Under the pieces are notes generated by a model. That model was not told where the DNA came from and did no database searches. It was given only the letters and a program-made list of their open reading frames with translations. 33,192 nt of DNA from assembly GCA_007125845.1 (NCBI GenBank), contig SLCK01000103.1, positions 1 through 33,192 on the forward strand, in the 5' to 3' direction. The stretch comes from Gemmatimonadota bacterium (GTDB lineage: Bacteria > Gemmatimonadota > Gemmatimonadetes > Longimicrobiales > Gaopeijiaceae). Position numbers and translations under genes: made by a program. Shown piece after piece: positions 14,016 through 22,577 of the stretch (positions within the stretch are counted from its first letter, which is position 1; every line of letters starts with the position of its first letter).

Positions 14016-15272
14016 GTGCTCGACGCGTCCCCGGGGGTCTCTCGAGGTGAGCTGAAGGAAACGGAGCTCCCGAACGGAATCCGGGTGCTGACCGAGCGGA
14101 TCGCGGGGGTCCGCTCGGTCAGCGTCGGGGTCTGGATCCGGCAGGGATCCGCCCACGAGCCGCTGGAGCGGAGAGGGGAGAGCCATCTCCTCGAGCACAT
14201 GGTGTTCAAGGGTACGGAGCGACGAGGTCCCCGCCAGATTGCGATGGCGCTCGAGCGGCTGGGGGGATCCCTCGACGCCTTCACGTCGAGGGAGCACACG
14301 TCCTTTCAGGCCCGCGTGCTTTCCGAGCATCTTCCCGAGGCGCTCGACGTGCTGGCAGACCTGGTCCGCTCGCCCCTTCTGCGAGAGGAGGATCTGGAGC
14401 TCGAGCGGGAAGTCGTCCTCGAGGAGATCTCCGCGATGGAGGACACCCCGGACGACATCGCCTTCGAAACGCACGCTGAAGCGCTGTGGGATGGACATCC
14501 CTACGGATGGTGCATCCTGGGGACCCGGGACACGGTCGGGTCCATCGGAGTTCCGACGCTGAGGGATCTCCACGACCGGAGGTATCGACGGGGGCAGTTG
14601 CTCGTGGCGGGCGCGGGCTACCTCGAGCACGATCGGTTCGTGGAGGAAGTGCGGCGAGGCTTTGAAGGGGTGGTGGGAGGGTCGGCCCCGACGGTTCCCG
14701 CCGTCTCCCTGGAGACTCCTCCGCGGGAGGCGCGGGAGGAGAGACCGGGCGCGCAGGTCCACCTCCTCTTCGGGAGCCGTACGCCGGGGAGGGGCGATTC
14801 GTCGCGGTTTCCGCTGATCCTCCTGTCGTCCGCCCTTGGCGGGGGAATGGGTTCCCGACTCTTCCAGCGTGTGCGCGAGGAGATGGGCCTCGCCTATACG
14901 GTGTATTCCTTTCAGTCCTTCTATTCCCTGGCCGGTGTCGCCGGCGTGTACGTGGGCACACGACCGGAATGGGGGGGGAGGGCGGTCGACGCGGTGCGTG
15001 CGGAGTATCGACGGCTAGCCTACGAAGGCCTCCCGGCCGACGAGCTGAGGGAGGTGAAGAATCAGGTGAAGGGGCAGGTCATGCTCTCCTTGGAGTCGAC
15101 CAGCGCCCGGCTCTTTCGACTGGCCGGCATGGCCCTCTACGACGAGCCCCGACGCACCCTGGACGAGCTGCTGCAGCGCGTGGAAGGGGTGACCGCGCAG
15201 GAGGTGGCCGAGGTTGCGGCGCGCTATTTCGATCCGGATCGGCAGACCGTCCTGAGAATGGGGCCGGCATAG
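14016..15272 (+). CDS. M16-family zinc metallopeptidase (processing-peptidase type)
   Basis: The 418-residue product shows both halves of a single M16B subunit. The inverted zinc motif is His57-Leu-Leu-Glu60-His61 in GESHLLEHMVFKGTERRG, with Glu137 in LEREVVLEEISAMED as the third-ligand candidate. The C-terminal half carries GGGMGSRLFQRVREEMGLAYTVYS, the Arg/Tyr substrate-binding element. There is no signal peptide, so it is probably cytoplasmic. A gene of this family directly after pnp is common (YmxG/mitochondrial-processing-peptidase-like), but its substrates in bacteria are little known. The GTG start is 14 bases after the pnp stop with no strong Shine-Dalgarno; translation may depend on pnp. 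Its stop is immediately followed by the dut ATG. Confidence 0.9.
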   Translation: MLDASPGVSRGELKETELPNGIRVLTERIAGVRSVSVGVWIRQGSAHEPLERRGESHLLEHMVFKGTERRGPRQIAMALERLGGSLDAFTSREHTSFQARVLSEHLPEALDVLADLVRSPLLREEDLELEREVVLEEISAMEDTPDDIAFETHAEALWDGHPYGWCILGTRDTVGSIGVPTLRDLHDRRYRRGQLLVAGAGYLEHDRFVEEVRRGFEGVVGGSAPTVPAVSLETPPREAREERPGAQVHLLFGSRTPGRGDSSRFPLILLSSALGGGMGSRLFQRVREEMGLAYTVYSFQSFYSLAGVAGVYVGTRPEWGGRAVDAVRAEYRRLAYEGLPADELREVKNQVKGQVMLSLESTSARLFRLAGMALYDEPRRTLDELLQRVEGVTAQEVAEVAARYFDPDRQTVLRMGPA

Positions 15273-15737
15273 ATGGAGGCGTCTGAGCAGGGCCCTATGC
15301 GGGTGAGGATCCGGCGACTGCCGGGCAACGACGACTTGCCCCTGCCGGGGCGAGCGAGCCCCGGTGCCGCGGGCTATGACGTGCGCTCGGCGGAAGCGAC
15401 CTTTCACCTTCCGGCCGGGCAGATCCGGGCCGTGTCCACCGGGCTCGCGATGGAGCTCCCTCCAGGCGTGGAGTGCCAGGTCCGACCCCGGTCCGGACTG
15501 GCCCTGCGCAACGGCCTCACCCTGCCGAACTCTCCGGGCACCATCGACCCCGACTACAGGGGAGAGCTCAAGGTCATCCTGATGAACCTCGGGTCGGAGC
15601 CCGTCACGATCGCCCGGGGGGACCGGATCGCCCAACTCGTCTTTGCGAGATTCGAGCGCCCAGAATTGGTGGAAGTGCAGGAGGTGTCGGAGAGTCGTCG
15701 GGGCACCGGGGGATTCGGCTCGACGGGCGTGGGTTGA
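15273..15737 (+). CDS. dut: Deoxyuridine 5'-triphosphate nucleotidohydrolase (dUTPase)
   Basis: dUTPase hydrolyses dUTP to dUMP, keeping uracil out of DNA and feeding dTMP synthesis. The 154-residue product contains the five trimeric-dUTPase motifs in order: [25 protein letters not shown] (catalytic Asp and substrate-binding Tyr region), GDRIAQLVF and [10 protein letters not shown] (the flexible C-terminal arm). The ATG at 15273 directly abuts the M16 stop. A second ATG at 15297 follows GAGCAGGG and would give a 146-residue protein that also fits the family; the true start may be the second. It ends the pnp-M16-dut set; the next gene has its own candidate promoter. Confidence 0.94.
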   Translation: MEASEQGPMRVRIRRLPGNDDLPLPGRASPGAAGYDVRSAEATFHLPAGQIRAVSTGLAMELPPGVECQVRPRSGLALRNGLTLPNSPGTIDPDYRGELKVILMNLGSEPVTIARGDRIAQLVFARFERPELVEVQEVSESRRGTGGFGSTGVG

Positions 15738-15778
15738 GCCATCGGCCGGAACGGGTCCGTCCGATCGGGGCACACGTC

Positions 15779-15807
15779 TTGCCCTGACCTGTCCACATCG
15801 GTACAAT
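15779..15807 (+). promoter_or_regulatory. Putative sigma-70-type promoter of the mreB operon
   Basis: TTGCCC (15779-15784) and TACAAT (15802-15807) are spaced by exactly 17 bases. The -10 box matches 5 of 6 consensus bases and the -35 box 4 of 6 (TTG and one of the last three). Transcription would begin near 15814, about 95 bases before the preferred mreB start. It lies in the 171-base gap after dut. This is the strongest promoter-like sequence I found by eye in the window. Confidence 0.55.
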
Positions 15808-15908
15808 CGGAGGCGCTTCGACGCGGAGGGGGCTCGACGCTTCGCGGCACGCTTTCTCTACACATCCACCTGCTTCCGACATTGGGTCGGTCCTCCCCGG
15901 CTGAAACT

Positions 15909-16943
15909 TTGCTCAAGTGGCTCAACTCCGGATCGCTGTTTCCCGTGAACGACATTGCCGTAGACCTCGGTACCGCAAACACCCTCGTCTACGTCAAGGG
16001 CGAGGGAATCGTGATGAACGAACCCTCGGTCGTTGCCGTGGAGAAAGGCACCTCCAGGATCCTGGGGATCGGCCTCGAGGCCAAGCGGATGTTGGGGAGG
16101 ACTCCTGAGAACATAGAAGCGGTGCGACCGCTCAAGGACGGGGTCATCGCCGACGTCGACGTCACCGAGATGATGCTCAGGCACTTCCTCAAACAGGTCA
16201 CGTCGAAGCGGATCTTTCGGATCAAGCCGAGGGTCGTGGTGGGCGTTCCCTCCGGAATCACCGAGCTGGAGAGGCGCGCTGTCCGCTCGTCCGCCATGGC
16301 CGCCGGCGCGAAGTCGGTCTACATGGTAGCCGAACCTACGGCTGCGGCGATCGGGGTGGGTCTCCCCATCGAGACTCCCACGGGCAACATGGTCATCGAC
16401 ATCGGGGGAGGCACCACCGAGATCGCGGTGATCGCCTTGTCCGGAATCGTTTCGAACACCTCGATTCGGGTCGGAGGAGACGAGCTCGACAGCGCGATCG
16501 TCACCTTCCTCCGCAAGAACTACAATCTCCTCATCGGAGAGCCCACGGCCGAGGCGGTGAAGATCCAGATCGGCTCGGCGTTCGAGATGGAGGAGGACCG
16601 GAGCATGGAGGTAAAGGGCCGGGACCTCGTGAGTGGGATTCCGAAGACGGTCACGGTTCAGTCGTCGGAAGTGCGCGAGTGCATCCAGGAGCCGATCCAG
16701 GCGATCGTGGAGGCGGTGCGAAGGGCGCTCGAGATCACTCCACCCGAGCTTTCCTCGGACATCGTGGACCGGGGCATCGTCATGACCGGAGGAGGCTCCA
16801 TGATCCGAGGGCTCGATCGACTCCTCAACCATGAGACCAATCTTCCCATCCATGTCGACGAGGAGCCGCTGACCTGCGTGGTGCGGGGCGCGGGCAGAAT
16901 CCTGGATGACATGACCAAGTACCGGAACGTCCTGGTCACCTGA
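15909..16943 (+). CDS. mreB: Rod shape-determining actin homologue MreB
   Basis: MreB polymerises under the inner membrane and positions the elongasome for lateral cell-wall synthesis. From a TTG at 15909 the product (344 residues) begins like the family: LLKWLNSG then NDIAVDLGTANTLVYVKGEG (phosphate 1). Further actin-fold motifs are VVVGVPSGITELERRA, EPTAAAIGVGLP, DIGGGTTEIAVI (phosphate 2), SIRVGGDELD, and GIVMTGGGSMIRGLD (adenosine motif). A TTG at 15882 would add nine residues; neither has a good Shine-Dalgarno, and 15909 is chosen for the MreB-like N-terminus and length. First gene of the mre operon, suggesting a rod-shaped or elongated cell. Confidence 0.95.
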   Translation: MLKWLNSGSLFPVNDIAVDLGTANTLVYVKGEGIVMNEPSVVAVEKGTSRILGIGLEAKRMLGRTPENIEAVRPLKDGVIADVDVTEMMLRHFLKQVTSKRIFRIKPRVVVGVPSGITELERRAVRSSAMAAGAKSVYMVAEPTAAAIGVGLPIETPTGNMVIDIGGGTTEIAVIALSGIVSNTSIRVGGDELDSAIVTFLRKNYNLLIGEPTAEAVKIQIGSAFEMEEDRSMEVKGRDLVSGIPKTVTVQSSEVRECIQEPIQAIVEAVRRALEITPPELSSDIVDRGIVMTGGGSMIRGLDRLLNHETNLPIHVDEEPLTCVVRGAGRILDDMTKYRNVLVT

Positions 16944-16974
16944 CGGATCGGCGGGCCAGGGAAACCAAGGGGCC

Positions 16975-17026
16975 GTTCAGTCGTATCCATCATTCAGTTG
17001 CACCTGACGTTCAGACGTATCCATCA
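16975..17026 (+). repeat. Pair of 18-bp direct repeats in the mreB-mreC spacer
   Basis: GTTCAG-N-CGTATCCATCA occurs at 16975-16992 (N is T) and at 17009-17026 (N is A), 17 of 18 bases identical, with starts 34 bases apart. They fill most of the 104-base gap between the mreB stop and the mreC start and end 22 bases before the mreC ATG. A local duplication or a pair of protein-binding half-sites would both fit. Confidence 0.6.
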
Positions 17027-17047
17027 GAATGAGGGGCCTTGCGGCCC

Positions 17048-18028
17048 ATGCCTCCTTACGACCCCGAGAAGATCAGCTCACAGCGCAGGGTGGATGCGTT
17101 GGTCACCCTTGCGTTTCTGGGGCTCTCCGGGCTCCTCCTCCTCCTTCCGCCCCCCGTCCAACATCAGATTTCCAGCGGTCTGCGTGGTTCGGTCCTGGCG
17201 CCCTTCATCTGGACACAGGAGGCGCTCCGAGAGGTACGGATCCGGGCCGGAGAGGTCGAGGTGCTCCAGGTTCAGCTCGACTCCGTGGTGGCGACCGTGT
17301 CGTCCCAGCGCACGCTCGAAGAGGAGAACCGGAGGCTCCGGTCACTCCTGGAGCTGACGGAGCGGGCCGGAGGTGGGTTCGTATCGGCCAGCGTCGTGCG
17401 ACCTGGCACACGCGGATCCGAGAGCATGTTTCTCCTGGATGTGGGCGTCGACGACGGAGTCCGCGTCAATCACCCTGTGGTCACCGCCGAGGGACTGGTG
17501 GGCGTGGTGCGTGAAGTGGGGCGGAGGACCGCGTTGGCGATGGACTGGACCCATCCGGACTTCCGGGTCAGCGCGATGACCGTGGACGGAGAGGTTTATG
17601 GTATCGTGGAGATCCGGCGGGGAGCGTTCCGGGAGGAGGATCGTCTTCTCCTCAACGGGGTTCCCTACCATACTCCACTCGAATCGGGTGTAGGGATCGT
17701 CACGAGTGGTCGGGGGGCGGTGTACCCGCGGGGCATTCTCATCGGCACCGTGAGCGAGCTCGCGGAGAGCGAGGCGGGCTGGCGGCGAAGCTACTGGGTG
17801 CGTCCGGCAGTCCGCACTCAGAGTGCGACGCATGTCCTCGTCCTCACGCATGAAGAGGGTCCGGACGTGGAGTCGCTGGAGACGCTGTGGCTCCCGGGTT
17901 TCGTATTCGAAGGCCTCGAGATCGGGGAGACGGGTATCGGGGAGTTGGAGGCAGGAGAGCTCGAGGATCCGAATGCGCCGAGCGGCGATGAGAGCACCGA
18001 TGCGACGGGAGGGGAATCCGACCCGTGA
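17048..18028 (+). CDS. mreC: Rod shape-determining protein MreC
   Basis: MreC is a bitopic membrane protein whose periplasmic part activates PBP2-RodA. From ATG 17048 it is 326 residues: a short cytoplasmic N-terminus, one transmembrane helix (about 18-36), a periplasmic coiled coil (about 57-107, ending LEEENRRLRSLLELTERA) and the double beta-barrel MreC domain (about 112-285, with GFVSASVVRPG, VDDGVRVNHPVVTAEGLVGVV and NGVPYHTPLESGVGIVTSG). The last 40 residues are an acidic, Gly/Ser-rich tail. A TTG at 17039 is only 2 bases from GAGGGG (17031-17036), so the ATG at an 11-base gap is chosen. The stop overlaps mreD by 4 bases. Confidence 0.92.
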   Translation: MPPYDPEKISSQRRVDALVTLAFLGLSGLLLLLPPPVQHQISSGLRGSVLAPFIWTQEALREVRIRAGEVEVLQVQLDSVVATVSSQRTLEEENRRLRSLLELTERAGGGFVSASVVRPGTRGSESMFLLDVGVDDGVRVNHPVVTAEGLVGVVREVGRRTALAMDWTHPDFRVSAMTVDGEVYGIVEIRRGAFREEDRLLLNGVPYHTPLESGVGIVTSGRGAVYPRGILIGTVSELAESEAGWRRSYWVRPAVRTQSATHVLVLTHEEGPDVESLETLWLPGFVFEGLEIGETGIGELEAGELEDPNAPSGDESTDATGGESDP

Positions 18029-18507
18029 GCCGGGGCTTCATCCTGTGGGGAGTTGCGCTCCTACTTCCAATTCTCCATTTCCTACTTCATGTAGGGTTCG
18101 GTCTCGGAGCGAGGGCTCCGGATCTGCTCACAGTTGGCCTCCTCGTCCTCGCTCGGGAGCTCCGGGTCGGAGCGGCGGCCGGTGTGGGATTCGTCTTCGG
18201 GCTGCTCGAGGATGCATTTTCCATCCTCGCATTCGGGGCGAACGCGGTAGTGCTCACGGTCATCGGGGTGCTGGGGGCTCGCTCTCGGGACCTCTTCATG
18301 GGGGATTCGCTGGTGTTTCTCGCTTCCTACCTGGCATTGGGCACGTGGCTGCGGTTCGCGCTGCACGGAATGCTCGCCGGAGAGGAGGTTCGAGGAGAGC
18401 TGAGCCGACTCCTCGTCGTGGAGGCACCGTTGGCTGCCGTGTACGCTTCGGGGGTGGGGGTCGCCGTGCTCCTGCTGACGGGAGCGTGGGGTCGAGATCC
18501 CCGATGA
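18025..18507 (+). CDS. mreD: Rod shape-determining protein MreD
   Basis: The 160-residue product is a polytopic inner-membrane protein with about five hydrophobic segments. It begins RGFILWGVALLLPILHFLL and has the MreD-like pattern APDLLTVGLLVLARELR followed by FVFGLLEDAFS and ANAVVLTVIGVL. The motif G-x-x-D-A (GLLEDAFS) is typical. Its GTG overlaps the mreC stop (GTGA, 18025-18028), so expression is probably coupled. MreD links MreC to the RodA-PBP2 synthase. Sequence conservation in this family is low; the position between mreC and the PBP2 gene is the main support. Confidence 0.85.
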   Translation: MSRGFILWGVALLLPILHFLLHVGFGLGARAPDLLTVGLLVLARELRVGAAAGVGFVFGLLEDAFSILAFGANAVVLTVIGVLGARSRDLFMGDSLVFLASYLALGTWLRFALHGMLAGEEVRGELSRLLVVEAPLAAVYASGVGVAVLLLTGAWGRDPR

Positions 18508-18555
18508 AGGAATCCAAGCAGAGTATCGTTCGCCAACTGTAGGGAGGGTGACTCA

Positions 18556-20412
18556 TTGAAAGCTCCGCACCCGAATCAGAGGCGCCAGCGGGCCCGCATC
18601 GCCTCCCTCGTCCTGATTCTGTTCATGGGTCTCCTCGCCGTCGCCTTCTTCCGGGCGCAGGTCGTGCGCGGCACCGCGTGGGCGCTTCAGTCCGACTCGA
18701 ATCGTCTCCGTGTGTTGACCGTTCCCGCACCCCGAGGCACGATCTTCGACCGATACGGGAACGTGATCACCGACAACATTCCCTCCTACTCGGTCTCGCT
18801 CTTTCCCGCGCCCCTCGACTCGATGCGTGCTTCTCTGGAGGGCCTGCAGCCGATTCTGGGTCTCTCCGACACCCGGATCGAGGAGTTGATGGAGCTGGCA
18901 CGGGAGGACCGGCGACAGCCTCTCCTCGTTCGAATGGACTCGGACTACGAGGAGGTCGCCGCTCTCGAAGAGCTCCGTGCGAGCTTTCCGGGCGTGTTTC
19001 TGGAAATGCGCCCTAAGCGGAGGTACATGGCCGGACCCGCGATGGGGCATGCGCTGGGATACGTCGGCGAGATTTCCCGGGACGAGCTCGACTCGCCCGC
19101 GTTCGCCGAATACGAACAGCGGATGATCATCGGGAAAGACGGGTTGGAGCGGGAGTACGAGGTGGTGCTGCAGGGTGGCCAGGGGACGCGCTACGTGGAA
19201 GTGGACGCCGTCGGAAGGATCGTCGGATCGTTCGAGGGCCAGGCCGGGACTCCCGCCTCACCGGGCGACGACCTGCACCTCCATCTGGATCTCGCGCTCA
19301 TGGAATACATCCACGAGATCTTCCCGGACTCGCTGCGGGGAGCCGTGGTCATGCTCAATGTGGAGGACGGGGGCGTGATTGCCCTCTATTCCGCCCCATC
19401 CTTCGATCCGAACGAGTTTGTGGGCGGGATCAGCCGCGATCGTTGGGAAGAGCTGAATCAGGACCCCTCTCGTCCGCTGGTGAACCGAGCCGTCGTGGGT
19501 CGATACCCTCCGGCGTCGACATGGAAGCTGGCAACGGCCGCGATTGCGCTGGAGCTTGGCGCAGTGGAGCCGGGAGAGCAAATGTCCACGGCATGCACCG
19601 GAGCCTACCAGTACGGGAACGTGGTCCGGAGGTGCTGGAACGCCGCCGGGCATGGCGCTCTCGACCTTGCGGGGGCGATTGCGCACTCCTGCAACGTCTA
19701 CTTTTACCAAGTCGGTCTCCGGGTGGGGCTCGAGCGACTCGTCGACGAGGGAAGCCGGCTGGGATTCGGTGAGGCGTGCGGGATCGATCTCCCCTCCGAG
19801 TCACGGGGGATCTTCCCGCAGAACCTCGACTTCTGGATGGATCGCTTCGGATATCGGCCGTACGAGAATGAAGTCCTGAGCCTGGCGATTGGCCAGGGCC
19901 CGAACGATCAAACGCCCCTCAAGATGGCCCAGTTCTATCTCGCGATGGGACGTGATGGGAGCGCTCCAGCTCCCCAACTCGCCATGCGGAGTGCGGACGG
20001 CGAGCCGAACCCAGCCTGGAGTCTCGACCTCGGGGAAGCGAGCCTCGTCGAGCTCAGGCAGGGGCTTCGGCAGGTCACCTCCGCCGGGGGCACGGCGTTC
20101 CTCTCCTCGCTGGAACACTGGGACTTCATCGGCAAGACCGGGACCGCACAGCGCGGAATCGATCAGCGGGTGCCGGACGCATGGTTCGTTGGACTCGCCG
20201 GACCCTGGGGTCAGAATCCCGAAGTGGCTGTGGCGGTGGTCGTCGAGGAGGGCGCGTCGGGCTCTGGGGCGGCGGCTCCCCTTGCCGCCAAGGCGGTGGA
20301 CTTCCACCTGCGGAACCGGCACGGGATTCCGATCGACACGATACAGACGCTCAGGGAGCACCTCGAGGCCGGGGTGCCTGCGCCCTGGGCCCGTTGGACC
20401 TCGGAGGAATAG
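18556..20412 (+). CDS. mrdA: Peptidoglycan D,D-transpeptidase PBP2
   Basis: PBP2 is the class B transpeptidase that cross-links glycan strands made by RodA. The TTG at 18556 follows AGGGAGGGTG by 5 bases. The 618-residue product has a short cytoplasmic tail, one membrane anchor (about 15-33), the pedestal domain starting PAPRGTIFDRYGNVI, and the transpeptidase domain. Catalytic motifs are Ser321-Thr-Trp-Lys324 (PPASTWK), Ser378-Cys-Asn380 and Lys527-Thr-Gly (GKTGTAQ). Cys347, Cys360, His366 and Cys379 form a probable metal site. In Acinetobacter PBP2 a zinc site made of two Asp, His and Cys has been described, and the His and last Cys align here. The C-terminal 30 residues extend past the core fold. 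Confidence 0.94.
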   Translation: MKAPHPNQRRQRARIASLVLILFMGLLAVAFFRAQVVRGTAWALQSDSNRLRVLTVPAPRGTIFDRYGNVITDNIPSYSVSLFPAPLDSMRASLEGLQPILGLSDTRIEELMELAREDRRQPLLVRMDSDYEEVAALEELRASFPGVFLEMRPKRRYMAGPAMGHALGYVGEISRDELDSPAFAEYEQRMIIGKDGLEREYEVVLQGGQGTRYVEVDAVGRIVGSFEGQAGTPASPGDDLHLHLDLALMEYIHEIFPDSLRGAVVMLNVEDGGVIALYSAPSFDPNEFVGGISRDRWEELNQDPSRPLVNRAVVGRYPPASTWKLATAAIALELGAVEPGEQMSTACTGAYQYGNVVRRCWNAAGHGALDLAGAIAHSCNVYFYQVGLRVGLERLVDEGSRLGFGEACGIDLPSESRGIFPQNLDFWMDRFGYRPYENEVLSLAIGQGPNDQTPLKMAQFYLAMGRDGSAPAPQLAMRSADGEPNPAWSLDLGEASLVELRQGLRQVTSAGGTAFLSSLEHWDFIGKTGTAQRGIDQRVPDAWFVGLAGPWGQNPEVAVAVVVEEGASGSGAAAPLAAKAVDFHLRNRHGIPIDTIQTLREHLEAGVPAPWARWTSEE

Positions 20413-20435
20413 GCGATATCGGGCGAGGCGATGCC

Positions 20436-21665
20436 ATGACGTGGTTTTCCCGCTGGGCCCGGGACCCGGTATTGGTCGGAATGGCCCTCCTGCTGTCGCT
20501 CTTCGGGATCGCCATGATCTATTCCGCGGGCGTCCTCAACGTCCCCAATCCGGTGACGGAGGGGGCCTGGAGGCGGCAGCTTCTCTGGCTCGGCGTTGCG
20601 CTCGTCGCCTTCACGGCCGTGAGCCGAATCCGTTCCGGCTGGATCGAATGGCTTTCGCTCCCGGCCTATCTCGCCGCCGTCGTTCTCCTTGCAGCGACGC
20701 TTCTCATCGGGACGGGCGCCGGCACCGCGGAGGGTGTCGGGCGGTGGCTTCAACTCGGGCCGATCCGCTTCCAGCCGTCGGAGTTCGCCAAGATCGCCGC
20801 GGTCCTCGCCGTGGCCAAGGTGCTCGCGGACCGGCAGCACCCGCCAGAGAATCTCAAGGACCTCGCGGCGCCGTCCCTCCTGATCGCGCTCCCTCTGATG
20901 CTCGTGGTGCTCCAGCCCGATCTGGGCACGGCCCTCGCCTTCGTCGGGATCCTCTTCGCCGCGCTCTTCTGGGCAGGCACACCGGCGCTTCTGCTCTTCC
21001 TCCTCGCAAGCCCCGGCATCGCGCTCATCCTCGCATTCGACACCCGTGTGTGGTCCGCCTACTTCCTCGCGCTGGCGGCGATCCTCTACTTCGTTCGCTA
21101 CCGGCTCTACCTAGCCGAGTCCTTCGTGGTGATCCTGGCGAACCTGACGGCGGGAACGATCGCGCTTCCCCTCTGGACCTCGTTGGCGGACTACCAGCGG
21201 AATCGGCTCCTCGTATTCCTGGATCCTGCCATGGATCCCCGTGGAGCCGGCTGGAACCTGATCCAGTCTCAGGTCGCGATCGGGAGCGGAGGTTTCCTGG
21301 GAAAGGGATTCACGGAGGGGACCCAGAAACGGTTGGACTTCCTGCCCGAGCAGCACACCGATTTCATCTTTTCCGTGGTCGGAGAGGAGTTGGGGTTTCT
21401 CGGCGTAGCCGTGGCGCTCACCCTCTTCTCGGTTCTCTTGTTGCGTGTCGTGAGTGCCGCGGAACGAAGCGGCGATCCCTTTGCCGGCCTCGTGCTCTTC
21501 GGTATCTTCGGGGCCTGGTTGGTGCACATCTTCGTGAATGTGGGGATGACGATCGGACTCGTTCCGATCACGGGCATTCCGCTCCCTTTCCTGAGTTACG
21601 GTGGGACGTTTCTGCTGACGTGTTGGGTGATGGCGGCGGTGACCGTGCGCCTGGCGGAGGACTGA
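20436..21665 (+). CDS. rodA: SEDS-family peptidoglycan glycosyltransferase RodA
   Basis: RodA polymerises lipid II into glycan strands within the elongasome. From ATG 20436 (GAGG 7 bases upstream) it is 409 residues with about ten transmembrane helices. Family signatures are GVGRWLQLGPIRFQPSEFAKI, QPDLGTAL, the extracellular-loop Asp267 in DPAMDPRGAGWNLIQSQ (the position of the catalytic Asp in SEDS enzymes), AIGSGGFLGKGFTEGTQKRL, FLPEQHTDFIFSVVGEELGF, and TGIPLPFLSYGGT. It lies 23 bases after the PBP2 gene, its usual partner. Start is clear: the frame is open upstream but has no family-like sequence there. Confidence 0.95.
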   Translation: MTWFSRWARDPVLVGMALLLSLFGIAMIYSAGVLNVPNPVTEGAWRRQLLWLGVALVAFTAVSRIRSGWIEWLSLPAYLAAVVLLAATLLIGTGAGTAEGVGRWLQLGPIRFQPSEFAKIAAVLAVAKVLADRQHPPENLKDLAAPSLLIALPLMLVVLQPDLGTALAFVGILFAALFWAGTPALLLFLLASPGIALILAFDTRVWSAYFLALAAILYFVRYRLYLAESFVVILANLTAGTIALPLWTSLADYQRNRLLVFLDPAMDPRGAGWNLIQSQVAIGSGGFLGKGFTEGTQKRLDFLPEQHTDFIFSVVGEELGFLGVAVALTLFSVLLLRVVSAAERSGDPFAGLVLFGIFGAWLVHIFVNVGMTIGLVPITGIPLPFLSYGGTFLLTCWVMAAVTVRLAED

Positions 21666-21723
21666 ATGGGAGCGGGGCGCCCCCGTCCGGACTCGCTTCC
21701 CTGTGGTGCTGGAGGGTAGAGGA

Positions 21724-22572
21724 ATGGCGTGGTTCCGCAAGGAAAAGAAGCCGCTCAAGTCGGAAGATCGGCGCGATCTCGCATCCGACGTCTTCGACAA
21801 GTGCGAGGGATGCGGTGAGATCCTGTACCGCGAGAAGGTCACCCAGAATCTCCATGTCTGTCCAAAGTGCGGGCATCACTTCCGCGTGGGACCCGAAGAG
21901 TATGTGCGGATCTTCACCGACGACGGCTCCTTCCAGGAGCACGACGGCCACCTGAGGAGCGCGGATCCGCTGGGATTCACGGACCTCAAGTCCTACGAGT
22001 CGCGCATTCATGCGGCAGAGCAGGCGGGGAAGCCGGAGGCCGTGGTGACCGGTGTGGCCACCCTGGACGGCATTCCGATCGCCCTGGGCGTGATGGACTT
22101 CGGCTTCATTGGCGGATCCATGGGCTCGGTGGTGGGCGAAAAGATCGCGCGAATCGGGCGCAGGGCGCTCGAAGAGGAGCGACCCTTGATCCTCGTGTCG
22201 GCATCCGGCGGAGCCCGTATGATGGAGGGGATCTACTCGCTGATGCAGATGGCGAAGACCTCCGTCGTCCTCGCACGGCTTCACGAGGCGGGCATTCCCT
22301 TCATCAGCGTCCTGACGCACCCCACCACCGGTGGGGTCACCGCATCCTTCGCCATGCTCGGAGACGTAAATCTCGCCGAGCCGGGAGCGCTTATCGGCTT
22401 CGCCGGACCCAGAGTCATCGAAGAGACGATCAAGCAGGAGCTTCCGGAAGGGTTCCAGCGCTCGGAGTTCCTCCTCGAGCAGGGAATCGTGGATCGCGTC
22501 GTCGATCGGCGCGAGCTTCGCACGACCACGGTACGCCTCCTTCGCCACATGTTCATCTCCTCGACGGAATAG
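21724..22572 (+). CDS. accD: Acetyl-CoA carboxylase carboxyltransferase subunit beta
   Basis: AccD pairs with AccA to move the carboxyl group from biotin to acetyl-CoA, giving malonyl-CoA for fatty-acid synthesis. From ATG 21724 the product is 282 residues and opens MAWFRKEKKPL, as the family does. A four-Cys zinc ribbon (Cys27, Cys30, Cys46, Cys49) precedes the crotonase-like carboxyltransferase domain, which has SASGGARMMEGIYSLMQMAK, THPTTGGVTASFAMLGD and GFAGPRVIEETI. An in-frame start at 21703 would add seven residues of no family likeness. The 58-base gap after rodA contains a small GC hairpin (21673-21685). accD next to folC is a widespread bacterial pairing. No accA is in the window. 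Confidence 0.95.
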   Translation: MAWFRKEKKPLKSEDRRDLASDVFDKCEGCGEILYREKVTQNLHVCPKCGHHFRVGPEEYVRIFTDDGSFQEHDGHLRSADPLGFTDLKSYESRIHAAEQAGKPEAVVTGVATLDGIPIALGVMDFGFIGGSMGSVVGEKIARIGRRALEEERPLILVSASGGARMMEGIYSLMQMAKTSVVLARLHEAGIPFISVLTHPTTGGVTASFAMLGDVNLAEPGALIGFAGPRVIEETIKQELPEGFQRSEFLLEQGIVDRVVDRRELRTTTVRLLRHMFISSTE

Positions 22573-22577
22573 CCGGG

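Noticed and set aside
21673-21685. Small hairpin CGGGG(CGC)CCCCG between rodA and accD as a terminator
   Set aside because: The stem has only 5 bp and no T tract follows; the gap is 58 bases within a tightly packed run of genes.
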